DNA from: Cinnamomum chago
Lineage: Eukaryota; Streptophyta; Magnoliopsida; Laurales; Lauraceae
Assembly (NCBI GenBank): GCA_038049695.1
Contig: CP142458.1
Span: forward strand, 61,785,501 to 61,849,500
Direction: 5' to 3'
DNA: 64,000 bases
Part shown: positions 22,900-33,605 of the stretch, piece after piece
Layout: the number at the start of each line of letters is the position of its first letter
How positions within the stretch are numbered: position 1 is the stretch's first letter
Program-made: the position numbers and the translations under genes
The notes under the pieces: model-generated
Seen by the model: the letters and a program-made list of their open reading frames with translations, nothing else
What the model was told of the DNA's origin: nothing
The model's database searches: none

Positions 22900-24670
22900 C
22901 AGCCATGGAGCAATCGATGTGCTGGTGTGGAGAGGCGTTTTAACCCCTACATCCTATAAAAATATTTTCCTAGATAAATTCATTTTTATAATGGAGTCCT
23001 AATTTAAATAGGATTTAATTTCTCTAAGCATATCAAACACTATTAGACTAGAAACTTTTCCTAAACACCAAAGATATGTCCATAGAAGAATGGCCGATTT
23101 AGGAGTTTTTAAGTGAATTAGTCATATGAAGCGGGGGGACATGGGCGTGCGGTCATTGGGCCACACTAAGCCCTACAATTCTAACATCTCTGTTCACTAG
23201 ATTTTGGTCCGCTGCATGCATATGCCTTCCCTGGACTGTCTTTGTTGTGGTTGGCTGATAGACTCTTAAGCCTTCCTTGGATCTAGTAACCATCTGCTTA
23301 TAGTAACAACAATTTTTGCTCTCTTCTCCCTGTTGACTATAATGGTGCCCGCCTAGATCAATCCAGCCTCTCCACATTCACTGCCTCGCTTAACCCCAAT
23401 TGGATGCTCCATCTCACTTGTATTCACCATTGGATTAAAAGATCAGTCAATTGCAACTAAGTCACCCCTAAATTATGGGATTCCATAATCTAATACGACT
23501 TATATTTTTAATCCTATACTAATACATTATTAGTTATTTATACCTTTAATTCCTCTTCATTGGAATGCCTCCAGGTGGCCCACAAAGAGAGAGATAATTC
23601 CTCTTGATTGGAATGCCTCCAGATGGGGAGAGAGAGAGAGAGAGAGAGCAATACTGCAATTATATTGAATTAGAGTTGATGCCAGTGGATTCCTTTTTTT
23701 TGTCCCTATCGTATTTGTTTAGAGAAGGAGAATAAAATAGTACATAATGATGATGCCAAAAAAGGGCTTTCGGGCACCACCGGTTAAGTGATTAGTAAAT
23801 AATGTGAAATTAATGAAGAGAGGGAATTTATAGTGGTTCGGTCAGTGTGACCTACGTCCACTTCAAATCGGTGATTTTACTATTCTCTGATGTAGAGATT
23901 ACAATTCAGAGGAGTACAATGATAGTGCACAAAATGGAGAATAATTGCTTGCCCCCCAGTGCTGGTGGGGCTCTTTGTTTTATAGTCTTCCCCTAACAGA
24001 TGGGGACGACTCTTCAGCAACGGATGCTCCATTTTGGCGGAGTCTCTGAACCGCCCTCAATAGACGAGGCAGGTAAGATCTCCTCCGCAGGACTTGGTAA
24101 AAGCAAGTTAAATGAACGATACGCTGACTTCGTAGCTTCGTGGAACCGGGCCCGACTTTCAACGAACGGATTTGGACCTGGGCTTATCACGGCCTCAGGT
24201 CACTTAGGCCTGACCCACCATCGTGAACTGAGTCTCTTGGGCCTGACCCGTCATTGTGGATCGAGTCATTCGGGCCTGACTCATCACATAATGTGCCATA
24301 AAGTTTTACTTCATATTACTTGGATCGAAAAAAATAAATAAAAGGAGAGTAAAACAAGTGAGATGATTGTCTTATTTTATTGTTGTATGGATTGAAAAAG
24401 GGAGGATGGAGTAAAATTTGATGTGACGTAAAGAAAGTCTTTTATCCCACGTCTCACCAATTTGTTTTACTCTCCCCCAAGAGTATCAATACATGGTTAA
24501 TTTAACAACAATAATAATAGGGATTTATCATTCTAATAATATAGTTAGTTTTATGAATATATCATGGATAAAGTTAGCTCTAATTGGCACCAACGTTCAA
24601 ACGTAGTTATAAAATACCATGGGGCTAGGGTCTCCACTCTATCTTACTAATTTTGATATATATTTTTAAA
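22900..24670. other. Intergenic DNA with LTR-like remnant
   Basis: No gene. The part about 23760-24310 has the wording of a decayed plant LTR (AGTGGTTCGGTCAGTGTGACC), without identifiable ends. An (AG)n run lies at about 23625-23648. Confidence 0.35.
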
Positions 24671-24682
24671 TATTCAAATAAA

Positions 24683-24810
24683 AGTGTTGTGGTACAGTGG
24701 TTAGGTAAGTTACTTTAGAAATAAGAGATTATGAGTTCAACCTTACAAGCTATTGCTTAGATTTAAAATATGATAATGGGTGGTATTGATCCCATTTGTT
24801 GTTGTTGTTT
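24683..24810 (+). mobile_element. tRNA-derived SINE
   Basis: A-box-like TGGTACAGTGGTTAGG (24690-24705) and B-box-like GAGTTCAACC (24733-24742) are spaced as in a pol III promoter. The 3' end is a TTG repeat (GTTGTTGTTGTT at 24798-24809), as in several plant SINE families. The exact TSD is not clear. Confidence 0.6.
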
Positions 24811-24868
24811 TATATTTCATAGAATTACATAGGAATTCACAGTGGATGGGCTCCATCTGTAGATTATT

Positions 24869-25163
24869 AAGGTGCCTGTTCGCTTAGAGGAATTGTGAGA
24901 ATTCTTGTTTGGTGGAATTCTAAGAACTCCAAATGTTGCCCTCAAAGTAGAATTCTAAATGCTCAACACCCATCTAGCATTTGGAATTTTGAAATTCTGG
25001 GAATTTATAAGGCTAAAAGTGCCTTTTCAAGTGGTTTGGAATTCTGAATTCTTACATCAAATAGAGCATTTAGAATGCCATGGCGATAAGATGTCACATC
25101 ATGCCATAAATCCCCAACACGCCTAATTCTCTGTCAGAAATTCCTCAAACCAGATAGGCCCTA
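24869..25163. repeat. Probable MITE (PIF/Harbinger- or hAT-like)
   Basis: The left edge GGTGCCTGTTCGCTTAGAGG and the right edge CCTCAAACCAGATAGGCCC are imperfect inverted repeats. The interior is rich in GAATTC-containing inverted segments. The target duplication is unclear. Confidence 0.4.
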
Positions 25164-25466
25164 AAGACGTGAGGGGTGATGGAATTCATCTCGTTCCTCT
25201 CATTTCTTCTCTTGTTCGTTTGAATTGGCTAGGTTAGGTTTAACCTGCATAAACCTCCTTGGATTGGATTAGAGTTGACTTGCATATTTGAACCCATGTA
25301 AACAATTTGGTGGTCTAATATTTTGTTACTTAGAATAGTCTTTTTTCACATGAATGAGAAAAGCATCATTGATTTTTTTTTTCTTGCAACTTAACTCAAA
25401 TGGAGCCTTAATATTTGAAAAACATTGGGTTTGGGTGAACGTTCTATAGGTTATGCCAGGTTGAAT

Positions 25467-26357
25467 TAAGGGTGCACATGGGTGGTTCAGATCGGTTTAG
25501 AGGAGAAACCATCAACCGAACTGAACCCATCGGTATTCTATTTTCCCAAACCGAACCTAACTGCCCACGTGCTCAAACCGAACCAATTCCATTCAGTTCG
25601 GTTACGGTTTTTTTTTTGTTTTTATATATATATATATATATTTTTCTCATAAAAAAATTGCAGTTCAGACTTGGTCCATCAAATGGAATGAGGAGAAGCT
25701 ATAATGATCACTAAAATATATTTCATAATTCGTTTCAACCAAGGAAGCATACATCAAACGATGGATGAACTCTTTCCATCCATCATCCGATTGCGTGATT
25801 GACCATGCCAGGCCAGGTTTGGCCAACTTTTCAGGCTAATGAGCTGAAGCAGTTCAAATTTTCTTATAAAATACACCAACAAAATGGTCAGGTATGTACA
25901 TATTTTTCTGCATAAAACCTGGACTAGACTACATTGCTTAATCCAAACCAATGAATTCAATACAAAGGAACTAGTTTTTATTTTATTTTTTTTTTTTATG
26001 GGCCTCTTAATGTTTCACTTTCTCTTAGATCAGGCCAAAGCCCTCGATCTGTAGCACTACTAAAAACCCAATAATGCACACTTCTTGTAGAATTTTCATC
26101 TAACATGTAAGTAGAACATACAAGCACTTCCCCTAATGCTAAAATACTCAAAACTCAGTACTCAAGTTAATACATACGGTCAGTTCGGTTTAGGGAGTTA
26201 ACTGTTGGTTCAAACCGAGAACCGACCGATGTAAGGCGGTTTCTATGATTTTCAAACCGTTGACCGAACTGATCTACATTAAACCGATTCAAACCACCTG
26301 GTTCGGTCGGTTCGGTCCAGTTTTACGGTGATACTGGATTTTTTTTATGCAACTCTA
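25467..26357. mobile_element. 891 bp non-autonomous hAT element with exact 8 bp TSD
   Basis: The 8 bp GGTTGAAT is present at 25459-25466 and 26358-26365. The ends TAAGGGTGCACAT and ATGCAACTCTA are imperfect inverted repeats. The interior has many CGGTTCGGT/ACCGAACCG motifs in both orientations near the ends and no coding frame. An (AT)n run lies at about 25624-25640. Confidence 0.75.
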
Positions 26358-26365
26358 GGTTGAAT

Positions 26366-27068
26366 AGGTCATCTCTATTGAATGTGGATTGTTTAGGTTG
26401 CTCTTACTTGACCCATTTTAGAAACAGGTTGGACAGTTGGACCTCAACTACCCTACCCATCTTGACTTGACCGAACTCATTTGCCACACTCCTAACGTTT
26501 TTTTTTGGTAAAAGCCACACTCCTTATTGAAACAAGACATTGTTGTTTTCAATTGAGTCTAATCGGTTCTCTGATATGATCCAACTCATTTCCAAACCCA
26601 CATTAAAAATACATAGGAATTCATGACATATGTGGTTAACAACAAAGATCAAAGGTGAATATACGAAAATTAATGACTAGCAAATGATCTCCCTATTAAT
26701 GGAAATTGAATCAAGGGAAGATGGAACGTATTTACCCATCCATCACCTTAGTAATTTTGGGTCCTAGAAAAGTCAAGGTCCTTTCCACATCCATAACTTA
26801 GATACTTCAGCCCTCACCACTTTAATAATCATTTGGTGGAGCCCATTTGACGATGAATTCATATGTATTCTAATTCAAAGAAAAAGGACTACAGACCCAT
26901 CCTGTGTTATTTGTTATTATATATATTGTTTCTCATTTTGCTTTACATGGAATTACAACTGACACCCACATGCACTGCACATATCCTTTATTAGCTGACT
27001 AACAGCTTGGGAAGCAAATGCGTACATTTTATTCTATTAGGAGCATTGCTATTTTTACTTATTATGTT
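26366..27068. other. Non-coding spacer
   Basis: AT-rich, with no supported gene or repeat before the copia element. Confidence 0.5.
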
Positions 27069-27073
27069 GGTTT

Positions 27074-27286
27074 TGTTATGAGATATGAATCATAGGTGGA
27101 TGCCCACTTCAGATGAGTTAGGGTTAAGATTAGGGTTCCTCAATTATGAGAGTACTTTGCCTATAAATAAGCGCTCTCTCTCTCTCTCTCTCTCTCTCTT
27201 GTATTGACACGGCTAATGACATAATAGAAAGACTCTCTCTTCTCCCTCTAACATTCTTTCTCTTAGTCTCTCTCTTTTCTAATACA
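27074..27286 (+). repeat. 5' LTR of copia element 2
   Basis: 213 bp, TGTTATGAG to CTAATACA. It contains a TATA-like TATAAATA at 27162-27169 followed by a CT microsatellite (27173-27199). Confidence 0.82.
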
Positions 27287-28037
27287 TTATCAATGCGAAG
27301 AAAATCCAAAGATGGAAAAAATCCCCAAGCCTTCTTCATGCTCGACTCGGTTTGCTTCGATTCCCTGCGCACGTCAACAAGTTGCTTTTCTCTCTTGGTT
27401 TGTGGGTGTCAACAAGTTGCTCTCTCCTCTATATTTGCCACGCTTTTGTTTCAAACAAAAAGGCTTGGTTTGCGTGCAACATCAAATCACCATCTTTTGC
27501 TACGGTTCTATTGTTATTTTCATGAACAGTAAGAGATTATCCAACCTTCGAGGCAATGAATCAACAGTGACAGCCAAGGAAGCACGTGCTACTTGTTTTC
27601 TTATCTTGCCTTGAGTCACGCATCAAAAGGCTCAGAAGAATAAAGTTTATTTTCTGTTTCAAGCTTACTTTAGGGCAGGCCATAACTTCTTCATCCGACC
27701 TCCGATCGATGAACGGCTTGGTTCTGTGGATTCGTGGCAATGAGCATTACCTAATAGACGCAACAACTCAACATCTCAACGGTCAGAAATTTTTTTCTTA
27801 ACTTTGATCACGGTAAGTGGTATCCGAACCATAGTTCAAATCCAATCTATTAGAATGCATAAAATTAGTTTATGATACTTATTTACAATAATTATAGTAT
27901 TTAGTTACTATTCATCTTCTTGCATGATTTTTCTTTTAATTTGAAGTTATCAATACTATGAATGTATCACAAAGTATAACAGCAGTCCTAGAAGTTGGAA
28001 TATTGATATGAACCTATATATTAATATCCATATATCA

Positions 28038-28255
28038 AAACCTGAAGTTTTCGATTTAAAAGTCCAAATAAATTATACAGCCATGAAATTAAACATAAAA
28101 ATTTGACAAAACTAGAAGTTCTGATTATTTGTTAAAACTAGAAGTTTTACTTCAAACCTGAAGGTTTGACAGAACCTGCAGTTCTAATTTTATGTATCAC
28201 GAACCTGAAGTTCTAAATCAACCCTGAAGTCTTGACAGAACCAACAGTTCTGATT
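28038..28255 (+). repeat. Degenerate GAACCTGAAGTTC repeats in the leader of copia element 2
   Basis: About eight degenerate copies of a 13-16 bp motif, itself an interrupted palindrome (GAAC-CTGAA-GTTC), at irregular 15-35 bp spacing between the 5' LTR and the pol remnants. Function unknown. Confidence 0.6.
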
Positions 28256-28782
28256 GTCAAAGTTGAGAACCCGATGTTATAGCTTTTATTGGCCAATTTT
28301 TTTGTCATTTTTTAATTCATTCCTTAATTTACTTCTGATTTTAATTGTTTTAGTGACAGAGATCGAAGATTGGGGATGATTCATTGATTTTCTTATTTTG
28401 TGTATCACTGTTGACTCACTTAATCCACCAATTTATTTACCTTGGCCCTTGAGTTTCTGGAAATTAGAAAAAGGACCCTAGGTATTTTATAAACTCAATT
28501 CGAACCTTCGGCCTATTTTATAAAGAGTGGTGAGGACACCCAACCCCTGAATAATGAGGCATTTAACACTCACTTGGGAGCAGTACCCCCGGCATGGTCT
28601 ACAATATCAATATCTCTTTAAACTTCACAAACTTAATTCTTTTTAATTCCTTTGAGATGAATGCTTTTAGACTTATGGTTTATGTTTGGTTTTTATTTAA
28701 TTAATATTATATTCTATGGTGAATGGTTTGAACTTTATCAGGTGGTTGCATATTTATATTAGTTTATTATTTTATTTAAGGT

Positions 28783-29445
28783 ATGGATCGTGGAACTGAA
28801 AACAATCTCTGTCTGGTGGACAGTGCTGCAACACACACCATTCTGAAAAAAAGCAGAAATTTTTCTCAGAGTTGTCGTTCATTCCACGAAAGGCATCCAC
28901 CATAACTGGACCTGTGCAAATAATCGAATTTTCTGGAAGATCTCATATGATGAGAAAATATTTCCGCCGTTAGGGGGAGATAAGATAGTTCCTGAAGAAT
29001 GTATTATTTTTATAGAACCTGTTCTTGAAGAACGACGAGAACTGACAATGAATAGTTCTAGTTTGTCTTATCTAGATCCACATACTTCACAATATATATG
29101 AAGTACGGATAATTGTGCACTTACAAGAAATTGAAAACATATTACCTGATGCTTTTAACGATGCAGCAAAGGCAACAAAGTCACATGTACCACCTATAAA
29201 TTTACCTGCCGAGATTGATGTCCCTGTAGGACAAAGTCAAAATATAATAGCAAAAGAATTTGTAATACGCCAAAAGCGTGGCAAACCTATAGATTTAAAG
29301 GACCAGCTCCGCGGAAAAGGAGAACCGAACAATCATCATCATGTCCTTCCGAAGAGGCACGTAACGCTCTTGAAGAGATTTCCTCCCGAAGAGGCATGTA
29401 CCGCTCCTAAAGAGGTTTCCTCCCGAAAAGGCATATAACACTTTT
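28783..29445 (+). pseudogene. copia 2: protease remnant and post-integrase hinge
   Basis: 28783 onward reads LCLVDSAATHTILK, the copia aspartic protease neighbourhood, and then decays. 29115-29310 encodes LPDAFNDAAKATKSHVPPIN and IDVPVGQS, the hinge between integrase and RT of this copia group. The integrase core between them is absent. Confidence 0.75.
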
Positions 29446-29590
29446 GAAGAGGTTTCCAGGCACGTAACGCTCCTGAAGAGGTTTCATCCAAAAGTCCTGA
29501 AGAGGTTTTCTCCTGAAGAGGAGTTACGGGAGGAACGTAACGCTCCGAAAAAGGTTTCCACCCAAAGAGGCACATAATGCTCCTGAAGAA
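29310..29590 (+). repeat. Minisatellite in the copia 2 hinge coding region
   Basis: Five to seven degenerate units of about 39-42 bp, containing GAAGAGGCACGTAACGCTCC and GAAGAGGTTTCCTCCC. In the original frame they would encode Pro-Glu-Glu-Ala type repeats. Frames are now broken. Confidence 0.7.
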
Positions 29591-29918
29591 GTTATGGTAA
29601 AACCCGTTCTCTCTAGAATAATGAAAGTCCCTGGTAAGATTTTAGAAGCCTTGAAAAGGCACTAGTACTAGATAATGAAGAGATCTCTATACTTTATAAT
29701 TATTCAAGAGAGAGATGGAATAGAAATGATGATGATGATTGGGACACTGAACCATGTTCTATAAATTTCTTAAGGATTTCCTTTGCCTGAAGAAAAGCCA
29801 AGGAGTATGTACTCAATCCAATTAAGGTAGTGGATTGGTATTAAACACATCCTATGATATTTGTGTGGAACAATTGATTTGGGAATATTTTATTCTTATG
29901 ATCGTAAAATTCCAATTT

Positions 29919-30420
29919 GTAGGATATGCCGGTTCAGGTTACCTCTCTGATCCTTATAAGGGTCGATCACAGGCAGGTTATGTGTTTCCTAATGGTAATG
30001 CCGCCATTTCTTGGTGTTCTACTAAACAGACACAGACTTTGGTAGCGACTTCCTCTAACCATACTGAGATTTGACTCTTTATGAAGCAAGTAGGGAATGT
30101 TTATAGCTAAGATATTTGATTTAGCATATTCGTAGTTCTTGTCAATTATTATCTATTGTAGGCATCTCGAATATTATCTATGAAGATAATGAAGCATGCA
30201 TAAAACAGATTCGAGAATGTTTCATTAAAGAAGACAAGATTAAACATATAGCAACGAAGTTCTTCTTCACTCATGAACTTCAGAAGAACAATGAAATTGC
30301 AGTCAAGTAAGTTTGTTCGAGTAACAACCTAGCTGATCTGTTTACCAAATCTTTGCCAAAGTCAGTGTTCTAAAAGTTTGTATATGAGATTGGCATGCGT
30401 AGAGTTCATCATCAAACTAC
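29919..30420 (+). pseudogene. copia 2: RNase H remnant
   Basis: YAGSGYLSDPYKGRSQAGYV and STKQTQTLVATSSNHTEI are RNase H sequences of copia elements. Downstream, YEDNEACIKQI and NNLADLFTKSLPKSVF complete the domain with intervening stops (for example TGA after HTEI). Confidence 0.82.
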
Positions 30421-30710
30421 GTGAATGGTTGCTATCATTAGGGGGAGTGGTTTATCATGGAGCATCCTAAAGTATGCAACCGAGGACATCTGTGCGCTGT
30501 ACTCTTTTTCCTTCTCTAGGTTTTATTCCACTGGGTTCTCCTAGTTAAGGTTTTAACGAAGCAGCATTATGTACGTCCAACACCAATTCAATTATCTTAA
30601 ATAATGTTGTACTCTTTTTACTTTTGCTTTGGTTTTTTCCCACTGGGTTTTTCCTTAGTAAGGTTTTAAATGAGGCAACTGTCTTTGAATGGTAATCTTC
30701 TAAGGGGGAG

Positions 30711-30907
30711 TGTTATGAGATATGAATCTTGGGTGGATGCCTACTTAAGATGAGTTAGGGTTAGAATTAGGGTTTCTCAATTATGAGAGTACTTCTCCTA
30801 TAAATAAGCTCTCTCTCTTTTGCATTGACACAGTTAATGAGATAATAGAAAGACTCTCTCTTCTCCCTCTAACCTTCTTTCTCTTAGTCTCTCTCTTTTC
30901 TAATAGG
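30711..30907 (+). repeat. 3' LTR of copia element 2
   Basis: About 197 bp. It starts TGTTATGAGA after the polypurine tract, has a shorter CT run than the 5' LTR, and carries TATAAATA at 30799-30806. The terminal CA is mutated or lost. Confidence 0.8.
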
Positions 30908-31339
30908 TTATTCGATTAATAGAGTAGTTTATGAGCTAAGTTGGACTTGTAAAATAAACTAAAATTTTGGTATGCCAGACCCAAAACCTCAACTTCTTCA
31001 ATTCTAATTTGGGTTTGATTGGGCCATTTGGAAAATTCTAGCGGTCGCTATGTCGACAGATGTATCATAACATCATTCGGAGGAGAAAGGAGAGATCAGA
31101 TAGACGATAAATGATCATGTCGTAGTTGTAAAAATATAATAGTCCAACTCACAAGGTAGCCCGCTTAGGACGCCTCCATTAGATACTTGGAAAGAGATGG
31201 CATGCCAGATATTACAAATGGACTAAGGTGTTTGGTATCTCTACTTTTTTTTGGATAGACCCATCAAAATAAAGCCATTAAAAAAAGATGCTAAAATCAA
31301 AAGAGATTTTTGGTAATGCAAAGTTAAATAGTTTTTTTT

Positions 31340-31600
31340 ATATATCAATGGTTGAAAGTTTTTCATAAATTTCTCAAGATCCACAATTGAAAATTGATCC
31401 TATGGCCGTGTTCAACCTTCCAAAGAGATCTAATGGTTTAGATCTTGTGTTTGGGGCCCACATAATTAAGAAAATTACATCAAATGGCTCACGTTTTTTG
31501 CACATATCTCAAGATTAGTGATGATCCAACGACTGAAATTTGATGTCATGGCTGTGATTGGTCTTTTTAACATTTCCAATGATTTGGATCTTGATTTACA
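31340..31600 (+). repeat. Direct repeat, copy 1 (other copy 32577-32870)
   Basis: Shares CTTCCAAAGAGATCTAATGG, then a GTGTTTGGGGCCCAC-like block and GATGATCCAACGACTGAAATT with 32577-32870 in the same order, at moderate identity. The CACTA element lies between the copies. Confidence 0.7.
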
Positions 31601-31630
31601 CTGTCAAAAATAAAAAAATAGAAAAACATT

Positions 31631-32547
31631 CACTACAAGAAATTTAAGCTGTTGTGACAAAATTTGATGACAATTTTTTTTTTGTCTTAAAAGAACACCC
31701 AAAGAGGACGAAATATAAATTTTTTCGTTTGTTTTCATTTATTTCAAAAGTATTGGAGACGAAAACAAAATTTCGTCTGCAAAAATAAGGCGCCAACTTT
31801 ATTTGCATTGGCGTCAATTATTTTAGCTCATTGGAGGCGAACATTTTTGTCACAAAATATTTTTTTTTTGCAACGAACGTAATTCATCCCCAATAATGAT
31901 AAGTTATGGAAGACGAACATATTTCGTCACCAAAATAAGGTGTCAATTTCATTTGCTTTGGCGCGAATAATTTTAGCTAATTGGAGACGAACATTTTTGT
32001 CACAAAATATAATTTTTTTTGTGACGAATGTAATTCGTTCATTATAACCGTGCGGTCTCAGAAATCGTAAGAACTCTAAAGTTAAGCGTGCTCGGGCGGG
32101 AGCAGTACTAGAATGGGTGACCTCCTGGGAAGTCCTTGAGTTGGGCGGGGCTGTGAAATTCTTTATATTAAACGTGACAAAATTAGTTCGTCTCTATTTC
32201 TTATATTTATGACAAAATATTTTTGTCTCTAATTTATTCCTTTAATGATAAAATATTTTGTCACTAATTACTTACAAGTATGTTTCCAACAGAGTACATT
32301 GGTGATGAAAAAAATTATTTACAAGTATGTTTCTAACAAAGTGTATTGGAGACAAAAAAAAAAAAATCGTCACAAATTTATCATTTTCAATGACAATTTT
32401 TTTTTTCATCTCCAATACCTTTTAGCGACAAGGCTTTGGCAACAAAACGGGGGACGAAAAATTTTCGTCTTAATTAGTTTCGGTGACGAAATATGTACAT
32501 TGTGGGACAAATTTGTGTCATCCTTAAACTCCAAATTTCTTGTAGTG
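31631..32547. mobile_element. Complete 917 bp non-autonomous CACTA element, TSD ATT
   Basis: Left end CACTACAAGAAATTT and right end AAATTTCTTGTAGTG are perfect inverted repeats. The 3 bp duplication ATT lies at 31628-31630 and 32548-32550, as expected for EnSpm. Subterminal GACGAA/TTCGTC motifs fill both sides. It has no transposase. It contains a 5S/Cassandra fragment (about 32046-32155). Confidence 0.92.
32046..32155 (+). other. 5S rRNA/Cassandra LTR fragment captured in the CACTA element
   Basis: Contains TTAAGCGTGCTCGGGCGGG and GGGTGACCTCCTGGGAAGTC, then passes from AAGTCCT directly to TGAGTTGGGCGGGGCTGTGA. The same deletion junction is found in Cassandra unit 4 of the CACTA element at the window start (about 2038-2055). 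Confidence 0.8.
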
Positions 32548-32576
32548 ATTACTGCTCATGAACAAATCCAATATTG

Positions 32577-32870
32577 AGCATAATACATCAATGGCTGATA
32601 TTGTTTTGCAAATATCTCGAGATCCACGAGGTATCAGGCCTTGAAAATTGACCACATAGCCGTTGTCATCCTTCCAAAGAGATCTAATGGTGTAGATTTT
32701 GTGTTTGGGTCCCACAAATTTTATAAAATTATATCCAATAGCTCACATCCTTTTGCACATGACTCAAGATCGGTGATGATCCAATGGCTGAAATTTGGTG
32801 TCATGGCCGTTTGATCTTATGAACATTTTTAATGGTTTGGATATTGATTTACACTCTTAGATTTTGAGGA
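32577..32870 (+). repeat. Direct repeat, copy 2 (other copy 31340-31600)
   Basis: See copy 1. Contains CTTCCAAAGAGATCTAATGG and GATGATCCAATGGCTGAAATT. The pair may be parts of one larger repetitive element into which the CACTA inserted. Confidence 0.7.
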
Positions 32871-33023
32871 GAAAAAAGACAGGGGCGTGATGGGCAAGAA
32901 CAATGTCCACCCACCTCTTTTTTTTTTCTCTACTTTCTACATGCTATCAATGATGGATTGTGGGAAATAAGGGTATTGCCTCTACTTCTCTACAAAAACC
33001 AAAGGCTGCCTAATGCCACCAAA

Positions 33024-33076
33024 CGCCTCTATTCTCAAAATCTCTACCTGATTTAGAGATTTTGAGAATAGAGGCG
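33024..33076. repeat. Perfect 22 bp hairpin
   Basis: Arms 33024-33045 and 33055-33076 are fully complementary (CGCCTCTATTCTC... against ...GAGAATAGAGGCG) with a 9 bp loop. It is possibly the core of a small foldback element. Confidence 0.8.
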
Positions 33077-33559
33077 AAAATTGGTGATAACAAATAGGAG
33101 CTAAGTTTTCATTTGATTAGTGTTTCTATCCCTTTTTTTTTTTTTTTTTTTTTACTTCTAACCATACAGGAGACTCATTCAAATTACTTTTTAACCCCAA
33201 AAAAACAGCTTCCTAAAGAGCAGAAGAGTCCATCCTTTTCATTTCCCGCTCTCCCCCAAAAGAAAATTTTTCAAATAAAGCCTTAAATTTTTTCCTTATT
33301 TAAAAGGGGTACACAAATTTTAAAACTTTTCAAATTAAACCCTAAAATTTTTAGGAAGTTATCAATTAAAAACATTCGTCCTGGGTAAATCCTATTTTAG
33401 GAAGTTAGACTCATTGACATAATCAAAGACTCTATCCACTTTCATCATCTACATAGGCATAGCCGATTGCAAATCCACACCCGGGACGTTGCAACTTGAA
33501 AATCAACATCTGCAAAGAACTCCATCTTCTTCATGGTCTCCCCAACTCCATCTTCATTA
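33077..33559. other. AT-rich spacer before the full-length LINE
   Basis: Contains a poly-T run (about 33130-33153). No gene seen. Confidence 0.5.
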
Positions 33560-33605
33560 ATCATACACCATCATTGTTATTCAAGTAATCGGGACTTCAA
33601 CAACC

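Larger units (their letters stand above)
27074..30907 (+). mobile_element. Second Ty1-copia element, internally deleted and decayed
   Basis: Short LTRs at 27074-27286 and 30711-30907 both begin TGTTATGAGATATGAATC and share a CTATAAATAAGC promoter-like block. A polypurine tract TAAGGGGGAG (30701-30710) abuts the 3' LTR. The flanks GGTTT (27069-27073) and GGTTA (about 30906) may be a mutated TSD. The interior has pieces of protease, the hinge after integrase, and RNase H. Integrase and most RT are missing, and stops are frequent. Confidence 0.85.
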
